Shown in pieces: positions 1-11,527 of a stretch of 64,000 nt of DNA (position 1 is its first letter; each line of letters starts with the position of its first letter). Under the pieces are notes generated by a model. That model was not told where the DNA came from, did no database searches, and was given only the letters and a program-made list of their open reading frames with translations. The DNA lies in contig JAVHKY010000054.1 in NCBI GenBank assembly GCA_035079385.1, forward strand, positions 2,767,501 through 2,831,500, in the 5' to 3' direction. A program made the translations under genes and the position numbers. This DNA comes from Aspidiotus rigidus. Lineage: Eukaryota > Arthropoda > Insecta > Hemiptera > Diaspididae.

Positions 1-1324
1 TGCACTCGATAGGAAGAAGCAGCGAAAATGCCCAATAATTGAACAAATAAAAGTTCTATTGTAACGACGACTTCAATTGGTAGGATTTAATTTTTTAATA
101 ATACAAGATTTTCCCCTACTTCTTCATCAGGAAACGCTGATAAGATACAAAAAGACAAAGTAAGATTTACTCGGTAACTACTAAAGGTGAATAAAAAAAA
201 AGAGATCGAGAAAAAAATAAGGAGACATCTTAGAACATCCTATTCGGTAGTTACTGTGAACCTGTCTACCTGCATCGGTAACCCTTTTATTCATCGACTT
301 AACCCATCCAGATAAAAATCTTTAAAAATATTTTTTTTATATTATATACTTTTTTTGTGTATGTGTGTACGTGTATTCGTAACTGTTCCTACCCGATGCG
401 CGCACTGAAAAGAATAGGTTATAAGATTAAACGTCATACAATCCGCTGCAGTTATCTGTATTTTGTAAGCTGAAAAAAAAAAAAAATCTTCTGACCTAAC
501 AAGGAATAGCCTAGTCAGACATGTCCGATAATAAAATATACTGTCTCTTTGAACAGAATCGCTTGAATTTGAACGTTGGTTGCTTTACAAATATACGCGA
601 GGAATAATAATAGTCGACCTTATACGCTCGCATAGGAAAGAAAGAAAAAAAAAGTGAACGTACGTTTGAAATTATTTTAGGATAGATCGGTTTGGGTGGT
701 TTTTGTCGGCGGGTAGCATCGCCCTACGTCGACTTTTTTGTTACAATTTGCCTACTGCGAGTTTATCCGAAGATGATTGACACTATACATTGGGGTGAAG
801 GACTAGGCAAAGGGTACTTCGTGGTGTGTTTGTAAGATTGAAAGTAAAAGCCACTCAGTTCATTACCGTGTAGCGTTTCTTTTCAATCAATGCTGATTGA
901 TGGACAGTTTGTGTACAGAGGGACAACTGGACCTGCTGAGTTCATAGTTCACGGGAGGATTAGTATGTTCACCAAGAACCAGTCTTCGACGATATTGTAC
1001 GACCAAATTTCAACTTTGCGACAGTTAGAAAGTTCCATTAAATCTATTTGCAACAATTTTTTCCTCTGTTGTGTCATCCAGCCACGATGGCCTTGGTCAA
1101 ACATACTCGTATATACATCATAGATCAACTGTTGGAAAACGTTGGAGGAGAAGGGGGTGGAATAGCGAAGTCCAACTACAACGAGGACGAAGATGGTCCT
1201 CGCTTCGTGAAAACAAAGACAGCTCGATAGAATTTATAGGAAATGAATCATAAAACACGTGAAAAACTCGCAGCCTACTTCTTCAGCTGCTCGAGATTGC
1301 CTTCATTAACTGTGTTCATCGAGG
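1..1324. other. unannotated AT-rich sequence
   Basis: No gene is recognised here. Short open frames near 890-1250 overlap one another in different frames, lack recognisable motifs and are probably chance. Homopolymer A runs (for example about 472-485) are typical of the AT-rich background. Confidence 0.5.
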
Positions 1325-1536
1325 CATGCAGGGAAAAGTCCATATTTTTCCAAGTTTCCCCCTACCAGATACAGTTAAGTATCTCTACCATCAAATATAG
1401 CTTGAAAGTCAAAATTTCTTGAAGGCCTCCTCTTATCATACACACCTCGGAAGTCTTAAGTTTTTATAATTCCCACGTTTCTTATAATTTTTCTTCAATT
1501 TACCTACCCATAAAACAGGTTCCTTGTTAAAATAAT
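1325..1536. repeat. decayed copy of the foldback/minisatellite family
   Basis: The right edge reads CATAAAACAGGTTCC then TTGTTAAAAT, matching the terminal module seen intact at 11,500-11,527 (one base changed). The body holds degraded versions of the arm repeat (a CCAAGTTTCCCCC-like segment, then an ATCAAATATAGCTTGAAAGTC-like segment). It is an old copy with no coding capacity. Confidence 0.55.
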
Positions 1537-1735
1537 ACATTCGGTAAGTACCTTTGTAATATCTTTTTTTTCTTTTAATAACTGAGAACAAATATTTGGT
1601 TTTGTTATGCCTCCAAGGGGAGGGAAAGATGAAGAACTTGATAATTCTCTTCACTTCTGCAGATTTTTACGGATGACCATGTACAGTAGTCTAAAACCAT
1701 TTTGTAGTATCAATTAGTGTACTTTAATTATCTAT

Positions 1736-2700
1736 CTAATCGATTATTAAAATTTTCATCTGAAAAGGTTGAGGTTGTTAGTATACAAGCTGTAGTTGTT
1801 TTATTTTCACTATTCACTTTGATTTGATTATAATCAATTATTCCTTTTAGTTGAAAAAAAAAATAAATAAATAATTAAAAGTTATAGGTAATGATTTTCG
1901 ATATAAACTTTATATGAGATCTTCATTTTTCCAAAATAATGCCTACTATAATAACTTTTCAAATATTAAATTTAAAAAAAAAAGTAATAGTAAATAGAAA
2001 ATTCCAAAATTTGAAACTTTAAAAACAATTATATAAATTATTATTTTAAATTAATAAGAACAAACTTGATTTGAAATATTCAAATAAAAAAATTCATATA
2101 AATAAAATTTAAAGTGAATAAATAAGAATTTATGATTAATGTTACTAATATTTTATTAATAAAAAGATGAATTTTCATTTCAATAAATTTCAAATATGAA
2201 TTAAAAAGTTATTATGAAGTATTCAAGAAGAAAATTAATTTATGTCATTCATGAATTTCAGCATAAATTATTACGAAAAATTGAATATAATATTACTTTG
2301 ATTTGAATCATAATAGATTATTTCTTTTAGTTGAAAAAAAAATAATAATAAATAAAAAGTTCAAAAATTTAAAACTATGAAACAATTATATAAATTATTA
2401 TTTTAAATTAATAAGAACAAACTTGATTTGAAATATTCAAATGAAAAAATTCATATAAATCAAATTTTAAGAGAATAAGTGAGGATTCATGTTCAAAATT
2501 ACTAATTTTATTAATAAAAAGATGAATTTTTATTTTAATAAATTTCAACTATAAATCAGAAAGTCATTATGAAGTATTTAAAAAGAAAATTAATTTATGT
2601 CATTCATGAATTTCACCATAAATTATTACGAAAAATTGAATATAATATTACTTTGATTTGAATCATAATAGATTATTTCTTTTAGTTGAAAAAAAAAAAA

Positions 2701-2734
<34 letters not shown>

Positions 2735-3420
2735 AGTTATGGATAATCATTTTCATTATAAAAAAAATTTAAACGAGATCTTCATTTTTCCAAACTAATA
2801 CCTACTATAATAACTTTGCTATTGGGGATAATGAATTCTCTTCCTCCCTCCTTGAAAATGCTATCCAAGTCCTGACCTCAAGGCTTCATGTACATGAAGA
2901 GACCTTAAATAATTTGAGTTTGTATCCCCGACTTTCAAACAATTTTGATATTTGAACGACTGTAAAACAGGTTTTGTTTTCCAAGCTCCAAATGTACAAT
3001 AAGTGTTCTATTATGCAGTTCAAATATTAAATTAAAAAAAAAACAATAATAAATAAAAACTTCCATAATTTAAAACTTAAAAAATAATTCTATAATTTAT
3101 TATTTAAATTGATAAGAACAAACTTGATTTGAAATATTCAAATCAAAAAATCCATATAAATAAAATTTAAAATGAATAAAATAATAAGAATTCATGATTA
3201 TTATTCCTAATTTTATTAATAAAAAGATGAATTTTTATTTTAATAAATTTCAAATAAGAATTAGAAAGTTATTATAAAGTATTTAAAAAGAAAATTAATT
3301 TATTTCACTCATGAATTTCAGCATAAATTACAAAAAATTGTATACAATATCCTTCTCAGATATGTATTAACAAAAAAAAAAAAAAAAAAAAAATGGCAAT
3401 TAGATAAACTAAATGAAAAA
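1736..3420. repeat. AT-rich tandem repeat block
   Basis: A very AT-rich block with three partial copies of a unit of about 355 bp (roughly 1965-2290, 2300-2650 and 3020-3350). Each carries AACTTGATTTGAAATATTCA followed by a TTAATAAAAAGATGAATTTT-like segment. A second shared segment (AGATCTTCATTTTTCCAAA, then CCTACTATAATAACTTT) occurs near 1918 and 2780. Simple AAT repeats lie near 2700-2730 and a run of about 22 A near 3372-3393. No coding potential is seen. It may be the body of an AT-rich DNA element, but no terminal repeats or target duplications were found. Confidence 0.65.
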
Positions 3421-3811
3421 AAAAATTTTAGATAGGTATAAATATAATTAGAATATAATTATTTCTTCTACAAATTAAAAATCTTAAATTCTTATAAAAT
3501 AAATTAAGTACTAAATAATTTAATTTTATTCATCTTATTTGTACACCTTGACAATCATAATTAGGTATTATAAATTATGAGAGGCGTCCAAGCGTCCATA
3601 TGACCATGACCTTGAAATTACAAATTTTTCTTTCAGCCCTATCTCTCGATTCCCGGAATAAGTGTCCAGATCTCTAGTATCATAAATTACAATGGCTAAA
3701 AAGGGGCGAGTGATCTCGTCAGCAATTAGCACAGTTTGGGCTATAAGTATTTGTACGCTCCGGTACGCTAGGCCAAAAGCCGTAGCCCAACACACAGTAT
3801 ACTAAACTTAT

Positions 3812-3918
3812 ACTAACGAAATATTTTTTCTGCATTTGCTTAATTAAAACTGAAAATAAAAATAAAGCAAACTCAAATTCTTTCGATAAAGTAAATGCAG
3901 AAAAAATATTTCATTAGT
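3812..3918. repeat. 29-bp inverted repeat with 49-nt loop
   Basis: Left arm 3812-3840 and right arm 3890-3918 are reverse complements with two mismatches around the core AATATTTTTTCTGCATTT. The result is a long hairpin in otherwise featureless DNA. No target-site duplication is visible, so it may be a MITE remnant or a chance-expanded palindrome. Confidence 0.7.
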
Positions 3919-4155
3919 TATGTGCCGTAACGTGAGGAATCAAATCTCTTAAGAAACTTATACTAGGCTACAAAGTACTGGTGGAAGTAAGCCTATCAAG
4001 TCGATCAGCCTTATGCTAAGTTATATATCGGGTTGAAAAATACTGGTGGAGGGAGAAGGCGAAAAAGCGGTTTCAAAGTGAAACAATTTTATGATAAAAT
4101 TGACTTTTGAATACCCTGAAGGTGACTTCTCGTGGTTCACTATATTATCTGATAT

Positions 4156-4440
4156 TTGGAAGTCTTGACTGCAAAGTCAAATATCCCCTCTTTTCTTAGG
4201 TCACGATTTTTCAAGTCCCCAAAATATTCAGGTCATTCCTCCTTTAAACTTCGCCCCTCTGTCCATCAGCCAAAATTTTTCTTGGTCCTTTTGATGATGT
4301 CAAACTCTGATGGCATTATGTTCCCGCTGACGTCACGCTTCATCTTTCAGGTCAGTTGTCTCCGTCCTCTTCTCCATAGTCAAAATTTCTTCCAGACCTC
4401 TTGATGACGTCACCGATTTCTCTCGAGGAATTTAACTCAA
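4156..4440. repeat. decayed foldback-arm-like repeats
   Basis: Several imperfect segments of the kind CCNTAGTCAAAATTTCTTCC followed by a pyrimidine-rich stretch resemble degraded arm units of the foldback family at 10.2-13.4 kb. Two TGACGTCA palindromes lie near 4330 and 4408. Assignment is tentative. Confidence 0.3.
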
Positions 4441-4504
4441 TACATCCGTGAATATGTCGGTCTAGACATCTAGAAACTAGTAACTTACTGTAAAGCTGCT
4501 TATT

Positions 4505-5260
4505 CTTAAACGTCCAAGAGCTATCAAGTTCTTGGACGTCCGTCCAAAAAATAGGTAGTGAATTTCTGGACATCTGAAAAGCTGCCAAGTTTCTGATCAT
4601 CCAAAAACTAGTAAATTTCTGAATATCTAAAAAATTTCTCGACATCCAAAATAGTAAGTTTTCGGACGTCCAAAACGCTAATAAGCTGTAATTTTGTTTT
4701 TCCCTTCCTTGTTTTGTAATGTTTGTTTTTGTTTTTTTTTTTTTTTTATTATTTTCACAATAAGGGTGTATTAAAAAAAAAAAGTTTTTATACGTCCAAA
4801 AAGTAGGTCTAGTGAATTTCTGGATGTATAAATGCTTGTAAATTACCGGGAGTTCAAAAAGCAGTAAATTTCTAGACTCCAAAAAGTGATTAGTTTTTGG
4901 ACGTTCAAAAGCTAGTAAGTTCCGAAAAAGCTAATAAGTTTCTAAATGTCCAAAACGAGTAAATTTCTAGACATCGAAACAGTGGGTAAGTCTCTGAATG
5001 TGCAAAGAGTATTGAATTTCTGGATGTATAAAAGCTGGTAAATTTCCGGACGTCCAAAAAGCAGTGAACTTCTGCACATTCAAAAGCTAGTAAGTCTCGA
5101 AATGTCCAAAAAGTACTGATTTTCTGGACGTTTGAAAGCTAGTAGATTTCTAGACGTTGATTCTGGATGTCCAAGAACTATCAAGTTTTTAGACATCCAA
5201 AAGGCAGTAAGCTTCTGAGCGCACATCAGAAACTAATTACTTTTCGGACGCCCAGAACCT
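4505..5260. repeat. degenerate minisatellite with a GGACGTCC core
   Basis: About twenty degenerate units of roughly 30-38 bp follow the pattern TTTCTGGACGTCCAAAAAGC then TAGTAAG. Variants include TTTCGGACGTCCAAAACGC, TTTCCGGACGTCCAAAAAGC and TTTCTGGACATCTGAAAAGC. The most conserved part is the self-complementary GGACGTCC. Overlapping open frames here simply translate the repeat and are not genes. Confidence 0.75.
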
Positions 5261-5289
5261 TCTCTCGACGGACTTCACCCAATACTTCT

Positions 5290-7270
5290 GGAACTATACC
5301 ACTCTTTTTACAAAACCTAGAGCGCTTCTACCTCGCACTACGTTAATCGACGTTAGACTCGAAAATTTTGTCAATCTTTAATCCTTGTCTCGAGACAAAT
5401 ATCTATGGTCCGTCAATGAATCGAACGTGATTCTCTCAATGAAGAAGTCAAGATCATCTTGCACAACCTAAAAGTTAACTAGAAGAGATGCATGTAATTC
5501 TAGTAAACCGCAGCCGCACGATAAAGAAGCGCCAATCAATGAATTAGAGCGGAATGCTTCTCCCCTCTGATGAATTTGACTCCCTTAGCGGCGACAACGG
5601 TGGAATGGTTTTGCGACCGGCACGGCACGTACGCGAGAGGTCTAGAGTTTTAGATTTCAACGCCCCTGGAAAAGAGCAGCAATTTTCATCGCCTAATTAG
5701 GGCCAATGAAGTTGAAAATGAATCATTTTAGGTTCTCATCCACAATGTATTAAAAGTTTGAGGGAAGAGAACATTGAGAATTTAAATTGAAGTTGATCTT
5801 AGAAAGTAAATTGTAGCAAATACTTACGAAGGCGAGCAAGGAGCGGAATAAATTGCAAATTACAAAGTCAATTTTGTCCACGTGGCTTCAGGTCGGTATT
5901 AAACTGCACAATATCTCGTGTTCGAGAGTGAAGTACGAACGTACAAAACGTCTCGGAATTTAACAAAATTTGAATGGTTAAAAGTTTTTTCAACTACATA
6001 TAGGTACACGTAAGTTATGTCGTCCTGAAAAACGAATTAAATGTCAAATACGCCGCTTGATAAATAGCAACACAATTTTAAAACATCTTCGTGTTGTCCC
6101 CGTGTTACGGCGGCTCCAGCTTCTTTTTTCTCTCTCTCGACTTGATCGATTAATGCGGGTCCGCGCGAAAATACTGTTACACAGTTACACCTTCAAGAAA
6201 AAATTCTTCAACTTTCAAGGTAACTTTGTAGCATCTGCAAAAGGTTGTCGCATTTTAGAAATACATATAACATGTTTCGACAATGTTGTGTGCTGTTGGC
6301 TCCTTCGAATAGCGCATCAATGAGAAGTCTGGCTGAAAATGATCGAGTTGTTTTTACTGGACTAATGCCAGGATACATATCCAGTAATAACGCGATATTC
6401 ATCTCGACGATGAACGTCAATATTGCAGAATTCAATTTAGCGAGCGCGAAAATATAACTTACCGTGATCTAGAAGTAGGTACCTATATACTTGAACCAAA
6501 CGATTGCCAATTAAAAAACATTTTTGCATCGTAGCTAATGAAGATATTTTCTTCGTTGTCGTTTTTTTTTTTTTCTTCTTCTTCTTTCCTTCAACCCAAC
6601 TGGTACGAATTACAATAGATGTAGTCGCCATCAGTCGTGTTATCTACTCAGGTTCTTCGCTTCAGTACATATTATTTTAATTAACATTTTTCTGCTTTAT
6701 TCTGTAGTACGCGTAACATCGATAACGTGAACTCGTTGCCCACACTATTGCTGGGCTTACCAATTCTCAAGACGCTTTTATTGTATTTAATGACTTCAAG
6801 TTCTTTTTTTTCGCGGTGTCATAGTTTTATGAAGAATGTCACATTGTGATCATTTATCTGTGGTCCAATCATCGGAGAAGTTTCTTAAATATCACACCAT
6901 AATAAGGCTGTAATTGAATAAGACCTTCCATGCGAATGAGCGTCACTGTGTGTATTGGTAAAACTCTTGCGAGAATAGCGGGTCAGATCACATATCGAAT
7001 TTTCCATGTTTGAGATCTTGAATGAGAGAAACGTCACATAGTGATGTGAGAAGTCCAAATGTTACAGAGAAATGACATCGAAAATTTGTTTAAAATCACA
7101 CAAAAATCCATAAGTCACACTTGAAAGTAAAGACTAGATGTCGAGACACCGCTCTTCTAAATTCTGAAGATCAGCTCGTCAATTTTCTATCAAGTCTTCC
7201 ATCATTTAAACTTCGCCAAAGTCAAAAGCTTGGTTAGAATGCTGGCTCACCGGTGCAGAACCACTTGGTG
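5290..7270. other. no recognisable gene
   Basis: No supported gene or repeat. A stretch at about 6210-6460 has overlapping open frames on both strands with fairly even codon use on the minus strand, but no motif, splice structure or homology is recognised, so no gene is called. Confidence 0.4.
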
Positions 7271-7639
7271 CCATTCATAATAATCTTTGCTCCATCGTTG
7301 CAGATAAAATTTGCTCTCTTTCTTTCAAAATATGGATATGGGTGTCCACTTCTGAAATTCTTACCTTGAACAAGAATATCCCTTGAATAGTCTTTGAAAA
7401 ATGCGTACTCGTAATATTTTTCTGCAAATTTGTCATATCAAATGTTGGTCTTTTCGGTAGACTCAACTCTCCTCTTTTTAACTGGAAAGAGCAGCTTGCA
7501 TTTTGTGCAGACTCAAAGGCAGAAGCAGAAAAGTCACAGAAATTTAGAGTCCATTTACCTTCTCCATAGTGTTCATACAAGGACGCTGATTAATCGTAGG
7601 CAGAGTCTTTCAAAAATGTAAAAGTAAAAAACCAAGAAT

Positions 7640-8092
7640 TCGGTTCGGAATAAGATTTTATTATTCGAAGAATGAGAATAAATCTAGGGCGGGGCCCATT
7701 TTCTTGGACCATACAGGACACTATAAGAAAACAAGCTAGAGAAAATATCCTAAATAATATCAGACCCAGAGTAATCGAAGAAAAAATATACATCTCGTTC
7801 GGAATTATCAAGAAGAATCTCTGAGTGAAGGATACAATAGATTCAGCGTACGTTTATAAAGTTGTATGTTCACCATTTCACGAGAACATTGGTGGACTAA
7901 CAAATTTACCGTCGTTACCATTGATTTTATTAGGCAACCCCAAAAAGAGATGATTATGAGATACACTCCGAAGTAACACTTCGCAACGTGGGTGCAAATG
8001 TTTCTCGATGAATCTTTCCAAACCCAGAAGAACAACAAACCGAGAGAAAATGAAGACAACACGCTAACCGAATCTACATCTTTTTCGCTCAA
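7640..8092 (+). pseudogene. diverged plus-strand copy of an unidentified exon
   Basis: The plus-strand translation of about 7850-8092 aligns with the minus-strand coding segment at 8718-9042. The shared features are VVCSPFHENI near 7860 versus VVCSAFHENI, then FATWVQMFLDES versus FATCVEMFLDEM, then a polar tail NNKPRENEDN versus TTKPKGNRDN. The plus copy needs at least one frameshift, between the VVC and FATW parts, and has in-frame stops, so it looks decayed. Upstream frames at 7670-7800 are also open (RGPFSWTIQDTIRK...) and may belong to the same unit. The protein family is not recognised. Confidence 0.45.
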
Positions 8093-8717
8093 AAACTTCC
8101 AAAATTTTCCTTATTTAGCCATTTTCAACAGAGTTCCATACTTTTAAATCAGTACAAAAATCAATAATAATTGGAAAAGAAAAACAGGACCGAAATTCCG
8201 TACGGATAAATGTACGAGTCTTAATCAAGCTAAAGAAAACATCAATTTTTTGATGCCACCACCTGCAATTTTAAGAAGTCTGCAATGTTAAAAATACTCT
8301 CAATGTTAGTAAAAGAGAAAAAGTGACCGGAAAATCCACCTTTATGAGCGCTAAACTGACGCGTGCCCAAAAAAGACGCACGTTAAAATAGCCCTACACT
8401 TCATTTTCCAATATTTAAAATCGTGTTTTTATTCATGTGTTTATGCATTTTACTTTCCAGAGAATAGCATAACAAGCCCTACAATCTTGTTTAATTTTGT
8501 TAATAATTATGTGAAAGAAAACACGAACAGAAGATCCACTCATGTTCCAAAGATAGTAAAAAGTAAGATGGTCATCTACTGAAATAATGACAACTTTTAA
8601 AATCAGAACCCTATTTGGAGGATATCAAGTATTTGCGTGGCTCGTTAAGTTTCCAGTAAAAAGAGGGTTGAGCCATAGCTAGATCTTTTATTTTGTAGTT
8701 AGTCGTATCTAAATATA

Positions 8718-9042
8718 TCATATTTGTTGCGGGGTCTTGTTGGATAGCGAAGACGATGTAACTTCATTTGATCTGTTGTCTCGATTTCCTTTCGGTTTGG
8801 TCGTTTTGGACATGGGAAAACCCATTTCATCCAGAAACATTTCCACACAAGTAGCAAAGTCTTGCTTCGCTGTGAATCTCACAATTTTTCTTCGTAAGAC
8901 CTGCCTAATTAGTTCAATGTGTAACGAATGTAAATTCAGTTGTCTAGCAATATTCTCGTGAAACGCAGAACACACAACACTATAAACATACTTTAAATTC
9001 AGACAAAAATCCAAGAAACGTTCCAAGTCTCCGCCAGTGTCT
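8718..9042 (-). CDS. unidentified exon-like coding segment (last exon?)
   Basis: An open frame of about 105 residues ends at a TGA at 8718. It is preceded on the minus strand by a plausible 3' splice site (a pyrimidine-containing GGTGCTTTAG ending at 9043), so it may start as an internal or terminal exon. It contains FLDFCLNLKYVYSVVCSAF, a basic central part (LRRKIVRFTAKQDFATCVEM) and a serine-rich polar C-terminus. Conservation of protein sequence with the diverged copy at 7640-8092 argues it was once selected as coding. No domain is recognised and no function is proposed. Confidence 0.4.
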
Positions 9043-9139
9043 CTAAAGCACCAGAGTTTAAAATAAGGTACCTACACTAGATTTACAAACGTCTTGCTAA
9101 GTTTCATTGTGGTGGCAGGAAGCGTGTATAAGCGGCAGG

Positions 9140-9407
9140 ATTGATTCATTCATTCATCCGTCTCTTTCAACCTTTGCAGTGTTTCTTCTTTTTTAGCTAC
9201 CTCTGCATCTCTCTGGAACTTCCGAATCGAATATTCCAAGACATTACTCTTCCTGTCTTTAATCTTCTTTTCGACACAGCTTCACATTGCGTCAAAACCC
9301 TCCTCAGGTGTAAAACACCACTGGGAAAGCTTGGTTACCAGCGTTTCAATTTGATGAAGAACTTGCCTTGGAATTTCCATCTTCATGATGTAATCGTTAA
9401 CTGACAT
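9140..9407 (-). pseudogene. unidentified exon-like segment, interrupted by a stop
   Basis: On the minus strand a textbook 3' splice site (CTTATTTCAG) directly precedes an ATG at 9407. The frame then reads a charged, helical-looking peptide with EIPRQVLHQIETLVTKLSQW near its start. A TGA at about 9284-9282 interrupts it. The same frame continues with a lysine/glutamate-rich coiled-coil-like stretch (RKFQRDAEVAKKEETLQRL) to a stop near 9140. It lies just upstream of the segment at 8718-9042 on the same strand, so the two may be exons of one gene or pseudogene. The family is not recognised. Confidence 0.35.
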
Positions 9408-9792
9408 CTGAAATAAGCAACGTTAAAGCACTATTTTTATTGATTGTAACACGACAAATCAGGTAGAAGTGTTAGAAATAGTTCTTTATGCCCTTGAAAA
9501 CTATCAAAACTTTCATTGGAGACTAACAATGAAATGGTCATGAACTATCAAAATTTCGACACTGGGTATACTGCCATTTGTCTTTTTTTAATGTAATTTC
9601 CCTTCATTGCGCAGCGCAATACTTGTATTTAGCTCCCGCGCTTCATTGCGACAGGCATGTGTATCTTTTCGCGCACAAAAATTTTAGAGCTCGATAAGAT
9701 GCGTCATGCGTCGCAACATACCGGGGTAACCAAACATGAGTATCGCACAACAATGAGCAGTAATATCAAGAAACAAAACTATGACATTGTAT

Positions 9793-10019
9793 CTTAGACC
9801 ATATAGTACCATAGACCGAGCTTTGCCAATATCGTGTACAAAATAAGCACAATTGGGGAAAGAAATGGCAATGTGGTAGACTTCGGAGTACGGTGCGGTA
9901 CTTCCTCCAAATCCTCTCACTCCGCAACATACCGCAACGCCTTCCCCCCCCCCAATTGTGCTTATTTCGTATCATATCGTGCATTCAGAGATTTGGGACT
10001 AAGCTCAGTATGGTCTAAG
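9793..10019. mobile_element. 227-bp hAT-like MITE with 8-bp target duplication
   Basis: The element starts CTTAGACCATA and ends TATGGTCTAAG, an 11-bp perfect terminal inverted repeat. It is flanked on both sides by the direct repeat CATTGTAT (9785-9792 and 10020-10027). A second internal inverted pair (AAATAAGCACAATTGGGG at about 9841-9859 and its complement at about 9952-9970) makes the element strongly foldback. No coding capacity. An 8-bp duplication fits hAT-superfamily transposases; the family assignment is inferred from that alone. Confidence 0.85.
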
Positions 10020-10204
10020 CATTGTATTCAACGTCTAAAAATACCTCCAATAATCCATGTTCAATTCATGTTCATTCCAAATATTGAGAATTCAAGGAAG
10101 CGTAGACCTAGTATAAAGCTAGTATAAAAAAGGCCTAGACCTTAAGCCTAGTATAATGTAGTTCGAGACTACCTAAATTTTTCTTGACTCCCGAGCAATT
10201 ATAT

Positions 10205-10804
10205 GCTAGGAGGGGGCTCGAGAGTAGAACTTTTTCTAATTCCACTCCCCCCTCCTATCGTATATGGCTGGATAGTAAAAATTCTTCTATTTTTCCAAGT
10301 CCCCCCTCCCATCATATATGGCTAGATGGTCGAAATTCTTCTATTTTTTCAAGTCCCCTCCCCCCTCCTATCATATATGGCTGGAGGGTCGAAATTCTTC
10401 TATTTTTCCAAGTCCCCCCCCCCCCTCCTATCATATATGGCTAGATGGTCGAAATTCTTATATTTTTTCAAGTTCCCTCCCCCCTCCTATCATATATGGC
10501 TAGATGGTCGAAATTCTTCTATTTTTCCAAGTCCCCCCCCTCCTATCACATATGGCTAGATGGTCGAAATTCTTCTATTTTTTCAAGCCCCACCCCTCCT
10601 ATCATATATGGTTGGAGGGTCAAAATTCTTCTATTTTTTCAAGTCCCCCCCCCCCCCCTCCTATCATATATGGCCGGAGGGTCGAAATTCTTCTATTTTT
10701 CCAAGTTCCCCCCTCCTATTATATATGGCCGGAGGGTCGAAATTCTTCTAGTTTTCCAAGTTCCCCCCTCCTATCATATATGGCTAGATGGTCGAAATTC
10801 TTCT
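10205..10804 (+). repeat. foldback-family minisatellite array, 10 units
   Basis: Ten tandem units of about 52-61 bp, each with a TCCTATCATATATGGCTAGA-type head, GGTCGAAATTCTTCTA, a TTTTTCCAAGT segment and a C-run of variable length. Length variation is mostly in the C-run. Proline/serine-rich open frames on the plus strand only translate these repeats. The array abuts the terminal-repeat-bounded element that starts at 10,805. Confidence 0.85.
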
Positions 10805-11527
10805 ATTTTAACAGGGAACCTGTTTTATGGGGGGCTATTTGAGAAATCTGCCGTCCGCCGTCCGCCGTGCGCCGTCCAGCGAAAAACTTAGAAAAAATGA
10901 CGGCTTCCTTAACGAAGTTAAACGAGGAACGCAGGGAACCTGTTTTATGATTCGAATGAGATTTGGTATTGAAAATTCAAGGAAGCCTAGATCATATATA
11001 GCTCGACAGTCGAAATTTTTCTAAGTTCCCCTCCTATCATCTATAGCTCGAGATTCGAAATTTTTTCTATGTCCCCCTTCTATCATATATAGCTCGAGAG
11101 TCGAAATTTTTCTAAGTCCCTCTCCTATCATATATGGCTCGAGAGTCGAAATTTTTCTAAGTCCCCCTTCTATCATATATAGCTCGAGAGTCGAAATTTT
11201 TCTAAGTTCCCCTCCTATCATCTATAGCTCGAGATTCGGAATTTTTCTAAGTCCCCCTTCTATCATATATAGCTCGAGAGTCGAAATTTTTCTAAGTTCC
11301 CCTCCTATCATCTATAGCTCGAGAGTCGAAATTTTTCTAAGTCCCCCTTCTATCATATATAGCTCGAGAGTCGAAATTTTTCCAAGTCCCTCTCCTATCA
11401 TATATGGCTCGAGGGTCGAAATTTTTCTAAGTTTTTCGCTGGACGGCGGACGGCGGACGGCGGACGGCGGACGGCGCACGGCAGATTTCTCAAATAGCCC
11501 CCCATAAAACAGGTTCCCTGTTAAAAT
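10805..11527. mobile_element. foldback element bounded by long inverted ends
   Basis: The left end (10,805 onward: ATTTTAACAGGGAACCTG, TTTTATGGGGGGC, TATTTGAGAAATCTGCC, then CCGTCCG triplet repeats and GCGAAAAACTTAG) is repeated as its reverse complement ending at 11,527. The arms differ mainly in the number of the GC-rich 7-mer CCGTCCG. The interior contains a second module (GACGGCTTCCTTAACGAAGT at about 10,896) and arm repeats of about 48 bp (TATCATATATAGCTCGAGAG, TCGAAATTTTTCTAAG). There is no transposase. Long inverted ends made of short tandem repeats are the architecture of foldback (FB/Galileo-type) elements; relationship to those families is inference. Confidence 0.75.

Noticed and set aside
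6208..6457. Overlapping frames on both strands resembling a receptor fragment
   Set aside because: No recognisable family motif or splice sites; the hydrophobic stretch alone is not evidence.
10184..10891. Overlapping proline/serine-rich frames in all three plus frames
   Set aside because: Each is the 52-61-bp minisatellite translated; frame switching follows C-run length, not selection.
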